NCBI GenBank assembly: GCA_963726975.1
Contig: CAVSEK010000006.1
Span: 1-64,000, forward strand
Origin: CAVSEK01 sp963726975
GTDB lineage: Bacteria; Actinomycetota; Actinomycetes; Mycobacteriales; SCTD01
Direction: 5' to 3'
Length of the DNA: 64,000 nucleotides
Shown: positions 8,381-17,864 of the stretch, one piece after another
How the letters are laid out: each line of letters starts with the position of its first letter
How positions within the stretch are numbered: position 1 is the stretch's first letter
Position numbers and translations under genes: made by a program
The notes under the pieces: model-generated
Database searches by the model: none
What the model was told of the DNA's origin: nothing
What the model saw: only the letters and a program-made list of their open reading frames with translations

Positions 8381-9271
8381 GTGGACCGCGCCCTGACCCT
8401 GGCCGGGCCGGGCGTGTTCGTCGTGCTGTGGAGCACCGGCTTCGTCGGCGCGAAGTACGGCCTGCCGTACGCCGACCCGTTCCCCTTCCTCGCGCTGCGG
8501 CTCGCGCTCGCCGCCGGGCTGCTGGGCGCCCTGGCCCTGGTGCGGGGCGCCCCGCGGCTCACCCGCGAGCAGTGCGGGCGGATGGCGGTCGTCGGGCTGC
8601 TGCTGCACGCCGGCTACCTCGGCGGCGTCTTCACCGGCATCTCCCTCGGCGTGCCCGCCAGCATCGCGGCGGTGATCACCAGCCTGCAGCCGGTGCTCAC
8701 GGCGGTGCTGGCCGTCCGGCTGCTCGGCGAGCCGCTGCGGGCGGCGCAGCGGGCCGGCCTGGGGCTCGGCCTCGTCGGGGTGGGGCTCGTGCTCGCCCCC
8801 GGGCTGCTGGGCAGCGGCCGGGTGCCGCTGACCGGCGTGCTGGCCTGCGCGGTGGCGCTGGCGTCCGGGACCGCCGCGACGCTCTACCAGAAGCGGCACG
8901 GCGGCGCGGTGCCGCTGGTGCCGGGCACGGCGGTGCAGTACGCCGTCGCGGCCGGCGTGCTCGCCCTCGCCGCGGCCGTCACCGGCGAGTCGCGGATCAC
9001 CTGGACGGGGGAGTTCGTCGCCGCGCTCGCCTGGCTGGTGGTGGTGCTGTCGATCGGCGCGGTCCTGCTGCTGCTCGCGCTGCTGCGCGAAGGCACCGCG
9101 GCGGGGGTGTCGAGCCTGCTCTACCTCGTGCCGCCGGCGACGGCCGTGGAGGCGCTGCTGCTGTTCGGCGAGCGGCTCGCGGCGCTGTCGGTCGTGGGCA
9201 TCGCCGTGGCGGCGGCCGGGGTCGCGCTGGTGGTCCGCACGCGCGCCTCCGACCCGCCCGAGCCGGCCTGA
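8381..9271 (+). CDS. EamA/DMT-family transporter
   Basis: 296 residues with ten predicted hydrophobic segments in two EamA repeats. The first begins GPGVFVVLWSTGFVGAKYG; the second follows LLGSGRVPLTGVLACAVAL. The family exports amino acids, purines or drugs across the plasma membrane; the substrate cannot be read from sequence. The GTG at 8381 gives the standard short cytoplasmic N-terminus. The next gene, a thioesterase, follows 45 bases later on the same strand and may share the transcript. Confidence 0.85.
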   Translation: MDRALTLAGPGVFVVLWSTGFVGAKYGLPYADPFPFLALRLALAAGLLGALALVRGAPRLTREQCGRMAVVGLLLHAGYLGGVFTGISLGVPASIAAVITSLQPVLTAVLAVRLLGEPLRAAQRAGLGLGLVGVGLVLAPGLLGSGRVPLTGVLACAVALASGTAATLYQKRHGGAVPLVPGTAVQYAVAAGVLALAAAVTGESRITWTGEFVAALAWLVVVLSIGAVLLLLALLREGTAAGVSSLLYLVPPATAVEALLLFGERLAALSVVGIAVAAAGVALVVRTRASDPPEPA

Positions 9272-9316
9272 CCCGGCTGCGGACAGACTGGCCCTCCCAC
9301 GACCCGGAGGTGCCGC

Positions 9317-9727
9317 ATGACCGACCCGATGACCGGCCCGCCCCGCGGCTTCGACGCGACGATCGGGCTGGAGCTGCTGAGCGCCGACGGGGACGAGGTC
9401 GTCGGCCGCTTCCCGATCACGCCCGCGCTGCACCAGCCGTACGGCATCACCCACGGCGGCGTCTACTGCTCGGTCGTGGAGACGACCGCGAGCGTCGGCG
9501 GGGCGATGTGGTTCGGCGAGCGCGGCCACGTCGTCGGCGTCAGCAACCACACCAACTTCCTGCGGGCCGTGCGCGAGGGCGTGCTCACCGTGCGGGCGAC
9601 GCCGGTGCAGCGCGGACGCACGCAGCAGCTGTGGTCGGTCGACGTGCGCGACGAGTCCGACCGCCTCGTCGCCCAGGGCCAGGTCCGCCTCGCCAACATC
9701 ACGGACGACAAGCAGATCGGCGGCTGA
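9317..9727 (+). CDS. PaaI-type hotdog-fold thioesterase
   Basis: 136 residues, the full length of a single hotdog domain. Features include HQPYGITHGGVYCSVVET, the HGG motif of PaaI/YbgC-like acyl-CoA thioesterases on the hotdog helix, and a C-terminal strand pattern (RGRTQQLWSVDVRDESD). It probably hydrolyses acyl- or aryl-CoA; this subgroup includes menaquinone-pathway 1,4-dihydroxy-2-naphthoyl-CoA thioesterases, but no men gene is nearby. ATG at 9317 with CGGAGG eight bases upstream. Confidence 0.85.
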   Translation: MTDPMTGPPRGFDATIGLELLSADGDEVVGRFPITPALHQPYGITHGGVYCSVVETTASVGGAMWFGERGHVVGVSNHTNFLRAVREGVLTVRATPVQRGRTQQLWSVDVRDESDRLVAQGQVRLANITDDKQIGG

Positions 9728-9740
9728 GCCTGCCGGACTG

Positions 9741-9780
9741 CTCACAGCCGGCTCCCAGGGTGTGCACACGCGCCTCCCAG
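9741..9780 (+). promoter_or_regulatory. Three phased CTCNCAG boxes before the HtrA-like gene
   Basis: CTCACAG at 9741, CTCCCAG at 9752 and CTCCCAG at 9774. The spacings are 11 and 22 bases, one and two helical turns, so all three face the same side of the helix. Direct repeats of this type suit an OmpR-family response regulator. In mycobacteria the related protease gene pepD is under MprA, which binds direct repeats. No two-component genes are in the window. Confidence 0.45.
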
Positions 9781-9832
9781 GGGCACGAAGCACGGTGTCG
9801 GCATGCAGCGCACAGACGAGCGAGGACCCGCG

Positions 9833-11149
9833 ATGAGCAGCCCTGAGGACCGCGAGGGTCAGGCGTACGCCCCGCCGTACGGCAGCACTCCCGCGTACGG
9901 CGACAGCCGCACCGACGGCGGCTACGGCTCGGCGCCCAGCAGTGCGGACCCGTACGGGGAGCCGGCCCGGGAGCCGGAGCAGCCGCCGGCCGGCAGCGGC
10001 GGCGCGGCCGTCGCGACCCGGCCCCGCGGGCGCCGCGCGCTCGGCCGGTCTCGTGCTCGCGTGCCTCGCGTCCGGAGCGGTCGGCGGCGGCGTCGTGCAC
10101 GCCCTGGAGGGCAACGACACCACGAGCGTCTCGGCCGGCACGACCACCGTCCAGCGCGGCGGCGCGAGCGCTCCCGCCGAGACCGTCCCCGGCAGCTCGC
10201 AGGCCGCGGCCGCGACGATCGCGCCGAGCGTCGTCACCATCGCGGTGACCGGGACGCAGGCCGGGCAGTTCGGCCGGGCGCAGCAGGTCTCGGGCACCGG
10301 CTCGGGCATCGTCCTGAGCAAGGACGGCTACATCGTCACCAACAACCACGTCATCGCGGCCGCCGTGACCGGCGGGTCGGTCAGCGTGACCTTCGCCGAC
10401 GGCACCACCGTGCCCGCCCGCATCGTCGGCACCGACCCGACGAGCGACCTCGCCGTCGTCAAGGTGGAGCGCGCCGGACCTGGTGCCGGCGACCTTCGCC
10501 GACAGCGAGAAGCTCGCGGTGGGCCAGACGGTGCTCGCCGTCGGCGCACCTCTGGGGCTGTCCAACACGGTCACCGAGGGCATCGTGTCGACGCTGCACC
10601 GCCCGGTGCGCACCGGCGAGGCCGGGCGCCACCGAGCAGTCCGTCATCGACGCGGTGCAGACCGACGCGGCGATCAACCCCGGCAACAGCGGCGGGGCGC
10701 TCGTCGACCTGGCCGGGCAGGTCGTCGGGGTCAACAGCGCGATCGCCACGACCGGCGACAGCTCCGGCGGGCAGTCCGGCAACATCGGCGTCGGCTTCGC
10801 CATCCCGTCGAACGACGCCGTCGAGGTCGCCCAGGAGCTCATCGCGAACGGCCGGGCGCTGCACCCGCAGATCGGCATCAGCGTCGCGGACGCGCCGAGC
10901 GCCGAGGACGGCACGCCGGGTCGGGGAGCCCTCGTGCAGGGCGTCACCGCCGGCGGCCCGGCCGCCGGCGCGGGCCTCCAGCAGGGCGACATCATCACCG
11001 AGATCGACGACCGCCCGGTCACCGACGCGGACAGCCTCATCGTCGCGATCCGCGACCACCAGCCCGGCGACACCGTGCAGGTGACCGTGCTGCGGGGCGG
11101 CAGCTCGCAGACCGTCCCGGCGACGCTCGCCGAGGCGCCCACCCGCTGA
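9833..11149 (+). CDS. HtrA/DegP-type trypsin-like serine protease with PDZ domain, frameshifted
   Basis: About 438 residues when three single-base gains are removed (near 10045, 10475 and 10625). Order: a cytoplasmic Pro/Gly/Tyr-rich N-terminus; one membrane anchor (SAGLVLACLASGAVGGGVV); a protease domain with triad His in NNHVI, Asp in TSDLAVVKV and Ser in NPGNSGGALV; then a C-terminal PDZ domain (GGPAAGAGLQQGDIITEIDD). This is the actinobacterial PepD/HtrA architecture for extracytoplasmic protein quality control. The three shifts all go the same way, which argues for sequence error. The ATG at 9833 follows a weak GAGGACC. Phased CTCNCAG boxes lie upstream. Confidence 0.85.
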   Translation: MSSPEDREGQAYAPPYGSTPAYGDSRTDGGYGSAPSSADPYGEPAREPEQPPAGSGGAAVATRPRGRRALGRSRARVPRVRSGRRRRRARPGGQRHHERLGRHDHRPARRRERSRRDRPRQLAGRGRDDRAERRHHRGDRDAGRAVRPGAAGLGHRLGHRPEQGRLHRHQQPRHRGRRDRRVGQRDLRRRHHRARPHRRHRPDERPRRRQGGARRTWCRRPSPTARSSRWARRCSPSAHLWGCPTRSPRASCRRCTARCAPARPGATEQSVIDAVQTDAAINPGNSGGALVDLAGQVVGVNSAIATTGDSSGGQSGNIGVGFAIPSNDAVEVAQELIANGRALHPQIGISVADAPSAEDGTPGRGALVQGVTAGGPAAGAGLQQGDIITEIDDRPVTDADSLIVAIRDHQPGDTVQVTVLRGGSSQTVPATLAEAPTR

Positions 11150-11182
11150 CCCGCCCCGGGACCGCCGAGGTCGGCGGGCGCA

Positions 11183-11217
11183 CGGCGGTCGGGCCCCTCG
11201 CGCGGGCCCGGCCGCCG
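11183..11217. terminator. Bidirectional terminator between htrA-like and pirin genes
   Basis: 14-bp stem (CGGCGGTCGGGCCC with GGGCCCGGCCGCCG, one T-G pair) and a 7-base loop, between two converging genes. A smaller hairpin (CCGCCGA/TCGGCGG) precedes it at 11162. Confidence 0.65.
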
Positions 11218-11222
11218 ACGTC

Positions 11223-11969
11223 TCACGGCCGCGCCGGGTCGGGCAGCTGCCAGACGAGCACCTCCGCGGCCGTGAGCGCCGTGACGGCCGGCCCCGCGGG
11301 CCGGGTGAGTCGGGCCTCGTCCCCGGCGCCGAGGCCCCCCGCTCCCTCGAGCTCGACGGTCCCGGTGGCGACGAGGACGTGCGCCAGGTCGGCGGGCGGC
11401 ACGACGACCCGGTCGCCGGGGCGCAGCCGGGCGACGTGCAGCGCGGCGGGCTGGTCGAGCCGCACCGCGGCGGTGTGCTCGGTGCGCCCCGAGGCGACGA
11501 CGACGAGATCACCGCCGTGCAGCGCCGCGGTCGCACCGGCACGGTCGTACGCCGGGTCGCCGCCCGGGCCGGTCGGGGCGAGCCAGGCCTGCACGAAGCG
11601 CGTCCGGGCCCCCGGGTCGCGGGAGGGCGCCCAGCGCTCGCTGTGCACGACGCCGGTGCCGGCCCGCAGCCGCTGGACGCCGCCCGTCCGGACCACCGTG
11701 CGGTGCCCGTCGGAGTCCTCGTGCACGAGCGCCCCCTCCAGCACCCAGGTGACGATCTCGACCTCGCGGTGCGGGTGCGGGGCGAAGCCGGCCCCGGGGG
11801 CGAGCACCTCGTCGTTGCAGGCCAGCAGCGGACCGAAGGCGGTGTTGCCGGGGTCGTAGGCGGCGCCGAAGGAGAAGGAGTGCGCCGACTCCCGGCCCGG
11901 CCCGGTGCTGCGGGCCCGCGCGCCGGCCCGGCGGACCTCGACGGCCGGCGGCCCGGGCACGTGGGTCAT
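11223..11969 (-). CDS. Pirin-family protein (bicupin)
   Basis: 248 residues. The N-terminal cupin has the pirin metal-site pattern HPHREVEIVTWVLEG, followed by GVQRLRAGTGVVHSE. The C-terminal part is a second cupin-like barrel (LHVARLRPGDRVVVPP). Bacterial pirins such as YhhW bind a metal and some show quercetin 2,3-dioxygenase activity; others regulate metabolic enzymes. The role here is unassigned. The ATG at 11969 lies inside a 23-bp tandem duplication that also covers the end of the preceding sbcC gene, 42 bases away on the same strand, so co-transcription with sbcDC is possible. Confidence 0.8.
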   Translation of the reverse strand: MTHVPGPPAVEVRRAGARARSTGPGRESAHSFSFGAAYDPGNTAFGPLLACNDEVLAPGAGFAPHPHREVEIVTWVLEGALVHEDSDGHRTVVRTGGVQRLRAGTGVVHSERWAPSRDPGARTRFVQAWLAPTGPGGDPAYDRAGATAALHGGDLVVVASGRTEHTAAVRLDQPAALHVARLRPGDRVVVPPADLAHVLVATGTVELEGAGGLGAGDEARLTRPAGPAVTALTAAEVLVWQLPDPARP

Positions 11970-12013
11970 CAGCGGGTCACCAGGGGGATCATCAGCGGGT
12001 CACCAGGGAGATC
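11968..12013. repeat. 23-bp tandem duplication at the sbcC/pirin junction
   Basis: Two adjacent 23-bp units differing at one base, each beginning ATCAGCGGGTCACC on the plus strand. They cover the pirin ATG, the 42-bp spacer and the sbcC stop. It looks like a slippage or assembly duplication. Confidence 0.7.
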
Positions 12014-15000
12014 AGCAGCCGACGAGGGCGAGCGTGCTGCCGGTGCGGCCCTTGCGGACGTGCACCTGCGCGGGGATGCGGCTGCGCAGCTCGGCGACGT
12101 GCGACACCAGGCCGACGACCCGGCCGCCCTCCCGCAGCGCGTCGAGCACGTCCATGACCTCCTCGAGGGTGTCCTCGTCGAGGGTGCCGAACCCCTCGTC
12201 GACGAAGAGCGCCTCGATGCGGGTGCCGCCCGCCTCGGCCTGCACCACGTCGGCCAGCCCGAGCGCGAGGGCCAGCGACGCCTGGAACGTCTCCCCGCCG
12301 GACAGCGTGGCGGTGTCGCGGTCGCGCCCGGTCCAGGCGTCGCGCACGAGCAGACCGAGCCCGGAGCGGGCGCCGCCGCGGGCCGCCCCGTCGGTGTGCA
12401 CGAGGGTGTAGCGGCCCTGCGTCATGGACCGCAGGCGGGTGCTCGCGGCTCCGGCGACCTCCTCGAGCCGGGCCGCCAGCACGAACGACGTCAGCGACAT
12501 CTTGAGCGCGTTGGCCCCGCCGCCGGCGCACAGGTCGGCGAGCCGGCGGACCGTACGGGCGTGCTCCTGCAGCGGCGCCAGCGCCTCGCGGGCCTGCACG
12601 ACCCGAGGAGCCAGCAGCGCGACCTGCTCCTCCCGCGCGGCGGCGGCCGCCTGCACGCCGACCGCGGCCTCGAGCTCCGCGTCGGCCTGCTCGAGGGCGC
12701 GGCGGGCGGCGGCCGGGTCGGCCTGCGGCTCGAGCGGCACGGCGAGCTCGGGGTCGGCGAGGGCGCCGTCGACCTGGGCGCGCCGGTCGTCGTGGGCCCG
12801 CCGCGCGCGGACCGCCTCGCTGCGCCAGGCCTCCGGCCGGCGGGCGGAGCCGGCGGCCGCGGGGTCGGCGAAGCCCGCCTCCCGGGCCGCGGCCGAGGCC
12901 GCCGCAGCCGCCCGGACCGCCTCCTCCCCGGCGCGGACGGCGTGCTCGGCCGCGGCCAGCGCCGCCTCGCAGGCCTGCGCCTCGTGGGCCGCCGCCCGCA
13001 GCGCGGCCGCCAGGTCGGGGGCGCCGTCGAGCTCGGCGGCCAGGCGTGCGTCGAGGCGGGCGGCCCGGGCCTGCGCGTCGTCGTGCCGGCGCGCCGCGGC
13101 CGCGCCCTCGGTGCTCGCGCGCAGGGCGTCGCCCTCGGCGGCCAGCTGCGCGGCCTCGACGTCCTCCGCCTCGGCCAGCGCGGGGACGAGGTCAGCGGCC
13201 CGGGCCTCGAGCGCGCGCAGCGCGTCCTGCGCCGCGGCGCGCTCCGGCGCGAGGCCGTCGGCCCCGTCCGGCCGGTCCAGGGCGGCCAGCCGGCGGCGGT
13301 GGGCCTGCTCGGTCGCGGTCGCGGCGGCCGCCTGGGCGTCGAGCTCGGCGACCCGCCGGTCGGCGGCGTCGGCGGCCTGCCGGGCCCGCTGCTCGTCCTC
13401 GCGGGTGACCCCCTCGCTGACGCCCTCGTACGGGTCGGGGTGGTCGAGCGAGCCGCAGACGACGCAGGGGGCGTCGTCGGCGAGCTGGTCGGCGAGCTCG
13501 GCGACCATCGACTCGAGGCGGGCGGTGCGGACGTCGGTCTCCGCGGCCCGCAGCGCCACCGCCGTCTCCCGGGCCTCGAGCCGCTGCTCGCGCAGGTCGT
13601 CCAGCCGGGCGAGCGCGCCCGTCAGACCGCGCGCCTCGACGAGGGCCTCGTCGAGGCGGGCGAGCTGTGCCCGCGCCTCCGGCAGGACCCGCTCGGCCTC
13701 CCGCGCGGCGGCCGCCCGTGCCCCGGCGGCGGCCCGGCGGCCGGGCAGCTCGGCGAGCACCTCCCGGGCCCGCCGCTCCCGCTCGGCGCAGGACTGCTGC
13801 TCCTGCTCCGCCGCGCGCACGACCTCGCCCTCGGCGAGGCGCTCGCTCGCGACGTCGCGCAGGGCGTCGAGGCGGCCGGACCGCTCACGGGCCCGTCCGG
13901 CGGCGGCCCTCAGGTCCGCCGAGGTCAGGTCGACCGGCAGGCCGGCTGCGGCCAGGCCCGCGCGGGCGGTGGCCTCGGCGGTCGTCGCGGCGGCCCGGGC
14001 CTGCTCCCGGGCGACCGCGGCGTCGAGGACCGCGGCGAGCTCGGCAGCACGGACCGCGGCCTCGAGCTCCGCCGCGAGGGCCTCCTGCTCGGGGCGCCCG
14101 GTCTCGAGCTCGGCCTGCGCGGTCAGCGCCGCCCGTCGGCGGGCCTGCCGGTCGGCGAGCGCGACGGCCGCCTCGTGCTCGCGCCGGGCGCGCTCCCGCA
14201 CCCGGACCGCCGCCTCCACCTGGGCCTGCGCCCGGGCGCGCTGCTGCTCGACCCGGTCGACGACGGCGCCCACGACGACCCGCACGCCCGGGCCGCCCTC
14301 GACGGGCACGTCGCCGGAGAGGTCGGCGGGGGGTCGGCGGGGAGGTCAGCGGAGAGGTCGGCGGAGAGGTCGGCGGAGAGGTCGGCGGGGTCGGCGGCCA
14401 CGTCCTCGACCGTGACCTCGCCCGCCGTGTCGACCTGCAGCGCGGTGCCGGCGGCCTGGCCGAGCCGACCGGCGAGCACCTCGAGCTCGCCCCGCGCGGC
14501 GGCGACCCCGGAGGCGGTGGTCACCCGCTGCGCCGCGAGCCAGGCCTCCACCTCGCGGAAGCGCTCGGTGGCGAACAGCCGCTGCAGCAGCTCGCCGCGC
14601 TCCTTGCTGTCGGCCCGCAGGAACCGCGCGAACTCGCCCTGCGGCAGCAGCACCACCTGGAAGAACTGGTCGGCGCTCATCCCCAGCAGCGGGTCGAGCT
14701 CGCCGGCGGCCTCGTCGAGCCGGGTCGACACGGTCTGCCAGCCGCCCGGGCCCTGCCGCTCCAGCAGCACCCGGGCCTGCTCGGTCGTGGTGCCCCGGCC
14801 GCTCTTCTTCGGCCGCTCCTGGGCCGGGCTGCGGGTGATCCGCCAGCGCCGCCCGCCGAGCGTCACCTCGAGCCGCACCTCGGTGCGCACCGACGGGTCG
14901 GCGTGGTCGGAGCGCAGCCGGCCGCCGCTGCGGCCGCGCAGGCCCGGGACCCGGCCGTACAGCGCGAAGCCCAGCCCGTCGAGCAGCGTCGTCTTGCCCG

Positions 15001-15115
15001 CGCCGGTCTCGCCGTGCAGCAGGAACAGCCCGCCGGCGGCGAGCCGGTCGAGGTCGACGTCGACGGTGCCGGGGAACGGCCCGAAGGCGGTGAGGACGAG
15101 CCGGTGCGGCCTCAC
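12012..15115 (-). CDS. sbcC: Exonuclease subunit SbcC (Rad50-like), one frameshift
   Basis: ATPase subunit of the SbcCD nuclease, which cleaves DNA hairpins and protein-blocked ends. About 1035 residues. N-terminal Walker A is GETGAGKTTLLDG with Q-loop region VVLLPQGEFARFL. Long Ala/Glu/Arg-rich coiled coils flank the zinc hook CVVCGSLDHPD. The C-terminal lobe carries signature LSGGETFQ and Walker B ALFVDEGFGTLDED. The frame breaks near 14328, inside an array of 12-base repeats where one unit has only 11 bases. The GTG at 15115 overlaps the sbcD stop as GTGA, so the pair is translationally coupled. Size and motifs are those of an intact actinobacterial SbcC. Confidence 0.92.
14316..14395. repeat. 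12-bp tandem repeat inside sbcC
   Basis: Seven units related to GGAGAGGTCGGC (plus strand), encoding a tetrapeptide repeat of the type Ala-Asp-Leu-Ser at the start of the SbcC coiled coil. The second unit (14328-14338) has 11 bases instead of 12 and coincides with the sbcC frameshift. The last unit is partial. Confidence 0.75.
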
Positions 15116-16287
15116 GCGGCGGCCCCGGCCCGGCCCGCCTCCAGCGCCTCGCGCAGCAGGGCCCGCTCCGCCTCGTCCGGCGCGCCCTCGGACGAGCCCG
15201 CGCCGCGCACGTGGCGCACGAACTCCGCCGCCACCTCGAGGTCGTCGCGCCCGGCGACCCGCGCGCCGTACGTGCGGTCGTCCTGCCCCGCGCCCTCGGG
15301 CCGCCACTCGAGCACGAGCACGTGCGGGAAGCGCAGGCGGAGCCGCTCCATCGGGTCGTCGGGGCGCACCGGGTCGGTGAGCACGACCGAGAGCCAGTCG
15401 TCGCGCATCGCCTCGTGCTCCGCCGAGCGCAGGAGGTCGTCGAGGCGGCCCGCCAGCAGCGACAGCCGCCGCGGCACCGGGGCGGGGACCTGCTCCACGC
15501 GGACCAGGCCGGTCGCGCCGAGCTCGACGAGCCAGGAGCCCTTGGCGTGCCCGGCCTCGGAGAACGAGTAGGCCAGCGGCGAGCCGCTGTAGCGCAGGCC
15601 CTCGCGCAGCACCTGCGGCCCGTGCAGGTGGCCGAGGGCGGTGTAGTCGACGCCGTCGAAGACCGACAGCGGCACCTGCCCGACCCCGCCGACGCTGATG
15701 TCGCGCTCGCTGTCGCTGGCGCCCCCGCCGGCGACCCAGGCGTGCGCCAGCACCACCGACCGCGCCCGGCGACCGGCCAGGTCGGCCCGCACGCAGGCCA
15801 TCGCCCGGCCGAGCACCCCGGCGTGGCCGCGCGGCTCCTCGGCCCGGCCCTCGGGGTCGGGCGGCAGCACGGTGCGCACCGCCTCGGGCTCGAGGTAGGG
15901 CAGGCCGTAGACCGCGACGTCCCCGTGCTCGTCGGCGAGCAGGACGGGCTCGCCGACCGACTGCGGGCGCGTGCGCACGTGCACGCCGGCGGCGTCGACG
16001 AGCCGGGACCCGGAGCCGAGCCGGGCGGCGGAGTCGTGGTTGCCGCTGGTGAGGACGACCCGGGCGCCCGCCCCGCGCAGCCGCACGAGCGCGTCGTCGT
16101 AGAGGGCCACCGCGTCGAGCGAGGGCACCGCGCGGTCGTGCACGTCACCGGCGACGAGGACCGCGTCGACCCGCTCGGCGCACACGGTCTCGACGAGCGC
16201 GTCGAGGAAGGCGGCCTGCGCCTCGAGCAGGTCGGCCCGGTGCAGGGTGCGCCCGAGGTGCCAGTCGGAGGTGTGGAGCAGCCGCAT
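15112..16287 (-). CDS. sbcD: Exonuclease subunit SbcD (Mre11-like)
   Basis: 391 residues, the nuclease subunit of SbcCD. All metallophosphoesterase motifs are present: TSDWHLG at the N-terminus, AGDVHD, SGNHDS, AHAW and GHLHGPQ. A C-terminal SbcD-specific domain follows and is thought to contact SbcC. It acts on double-strand ends, hairpins and covalent protein-DNA blocks. ATG at 16287; first gene of the sbcDC pair, divergent from the WS/DGAT gene with 94 bases between starts. No frameshift, unlike its partner. Confidence 0.95.
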   Translation of the reverse strand: MRLLHTSDWHLGRTLHRADLLEAQAAFLDALVETVCAERVDAVLVAGDVHDRAVPSLDAVALYDDALVRLRGAGARVVLTSGNHDSAARLGSGSRLVDAAGVHVRTRPQSVGEPVLLADEHGDVAVYGLPYLEPEAVRTVLPPDPEGRAEEPRGHAGVLGRAMACVRADLAGRRARSVVLAHAWVAGGGASDSERDISVGGVGQVPLSVFDGVDYTALGHLHGPQVLREGLRYSGSPLAYSFSEAGHAKGSWLVELGATGLVRVEQVPAPVPRRLSLLAGRLDDLLRSAEHEAMRDDWLSVVLTDPVRPDDPMERLRLRFPHVLVLEWRPEGAGQDDRTYGARVAGRDDLEVAAEFVRHVRGAGSSEGAPDEAERALLREALEAGRAGAAA

Positions 16288-16381
16288 GCCCGCACGGTAG
16301 GTGCGGGGTCCGACAGCGCGGCGGGTGCGGCGTCCTGTCGGTGGGCAGGGCTAGCGTGACCCCGGTCACCGAGGAGGACCC

Positions 16382-17848
16382 GTGCAGCAGCTCACCGGCC
16401 TGGACGCCGCGTTCCTGGCCATGGAGACCTCCGCGGTCTTCGGCCACGTCGGCAGCGTCTGCGTGCTCGACCCGTCGACCTGCCCCGAGCCGCTGACGCT
16501 CGAGCGGCTCACCCGGGGGATCGAGGCGCGGCTGCACCTCATCCCGCCGTTCCGGCGGCGGCTCGTGGAGGTGCCGCTGGGCCTGGACCAGCCGTACTGG
16601 ATCGAGGACCCCGACTTCGACATCGAGTTCCACGTCCGCGAGCTGGCCCTGCCCGAGCCCGGCGACGACCGCCAGCTCGCCGAGCAGGCGGCCCGGCTGC
16701 ACTCCCGCCCCCTCGACCGGCGCCGCCCGCTGTGGGAGCTCTACCTCGTCCACGGGCTCGCGGGCGGCCGCAAGGCGATCTACACCAAGGTCCACCACGC
16801 CGCGATCGACGGCGTCTCCGGCAACGACCTGCTCGCCGCCGTCCTCGACCTGACCCCCGAGGGCCGCGAGGAGGAGACGCCCCCGCCGTGGCGCGGCGAG
16901 GGCCAGCCGAGCGCCGTGTCGATGCTCGTGCGCAGCGGGCTGTCGCTCACCGGCCACCCGGTGCGGGCGGCCCGGCTGTCCTACGACCTGCTGCGCGCCG
17001 CGCCCGCCCTGGCCAGCTCGGCGCGGATCCCGGTCGTCGACCGGCTCCTCGGCCGGCACAACGACCGGCACGTCCTGCAGTCCGCCGGGCTGCTCGCCCC
17101 GTCGACGCCGTTCAACCGGTCCGTGAGCCCGCACCGGCGCTGGTCGTTCGTCTCGCTGCCGCTGGCCGACGTCAAGAAGGTCAAGACGGCCGGGCAGTGC
17201 ACCGTGAACGACGTCGTCATGGCCCTGTGCGCCGGCGCGCTGCGCCGGTGGCTGCTCGACCACGAGGCGCTGCCCGAGAGCCCGCTCGTCGCCGCGGTGC
17301 CCGTCTCGATCCGCACCCAGGAGCAGAAGGGCACCCACGGCAACCGCGTCTCCACCATGATCGCGCCGATCCCGACCAACCTCGAGGACCCGGCCGAGCG
17401 CCTGGCCGCCTGCCACCAGGCGATGCGGTCGGCCAAGGACCAGCACGGCGCCCTGCCGGCCGACATGCTCGCCGACGTCGCGCAGTTCGCCATGCCGGCG
17501 CTCGCCGGGCAGGCCGCCCGCCTGGCCGCCCGGGTGCGGCTGCTCGAGCGGGTCAACGCCTTCAACCTGTTCATCAGCAACGTGCCGGGGCCGAGCATCC
17601 CGCTGTACTACGCCGGGGCCCGGATGCTGGCCTACTACCCGCTGTCCGCCATCGCGGACGGGCAGGGGCTCAACATCACCGTCATGAGCCTGGAGGGCCA
17701 GCTGCACTTCGGGCTCATCGCGGACCGCGACCTCGTGCCCGACCTCGACGCGATGGCCCGTTACCTCGGCGAGGAGCTCACCGAGCTCGTCACCGCCGTC
17801 ACGACCACGACCGGCACCCCGACCCCGGCGGCCGCGGCGCAGGGCTGA
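16382..17848 (+). CDS. WS/DGAT wax ester synthase / diacylglycerol acyltransferase
   Basis: 488 residues. The catalytic HHxxxDG motif is HHAAIDG at about residue 140. The conserved NDVVMALCAGALR segment follows near residue 280, and the C-terminal FNLFISNVPGP motif near 395; all are standard for this family. It esterifies acyl-CoA to diacylglycerol or fatty alcohols to make triacylglycerol or wax-ester storage lipid at the inner membrane face. The start is a GTG with GAGGAGG eight bases upstream. The gene ends 17 bases from a convergent GNAT gene. Confidence 0.93.
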   Translation: MQQLTGLDAAFLAMETSAVFGHVGSVCVLDPSTCPEPLTLERLTRGIEARLHLIPPFRRRLVEVPLGLDQPYWIEDPDFDIEFHVRELALPEPGDDRQLAEQAARLHSRPLDRRRPLWELYLVHGLAGGRKAIYTKVHHAAIDGVSGNDLLAAVLDLTPEGREEETPPPWRGEGQPSAVSMLVRSGLSLTGHPVRAARLSYDLLRAAPALASSARIPVVDRLLGRHNDRHVLQSAGLLAPSTPFNRSVSPHRRWSFVSLPLADVKKVKTAGQCTVNDVVMALCAGALRRWLLDHEALPESPLVAAVPVSIRTQEQKGTHGNRVSTMIAPIPTNLEDPAERLAACHQAMRSAKDQHGALPADMLADVAQFAMPALAGQAARLAARVRLLERVNAFNLFISNVPGPSIPLYYAGARMLAYYPLSAIADGQGLNITVMSLEGQLHFGLIADRDLVPDLDAMARYLGEELTELVTAVTTTTGTPTPAAAAQG

Positions 17849-17864
17849 GCCCGACGGCCCGCGC

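Noticed and set aside
7562..10321. A 919-codon minus-strand frame extending the HAD phosphatase upstream
   Set aside because: Only the last 255 codons carry HAD motifs; the rest is antisense to the EamA exporter, thioesterase and HtrA-like genes.
11379..15380. A 1333-codon plus-strand open frame across sbcC and the pirin gene
   Set aside because: It is antisense to sbcC, whose Walker A, zinc hook and Walker B motifs are unmistakable. Long antisense frames are expected at this GC content, and the product is low-complexity Gly/Arg/Leu.
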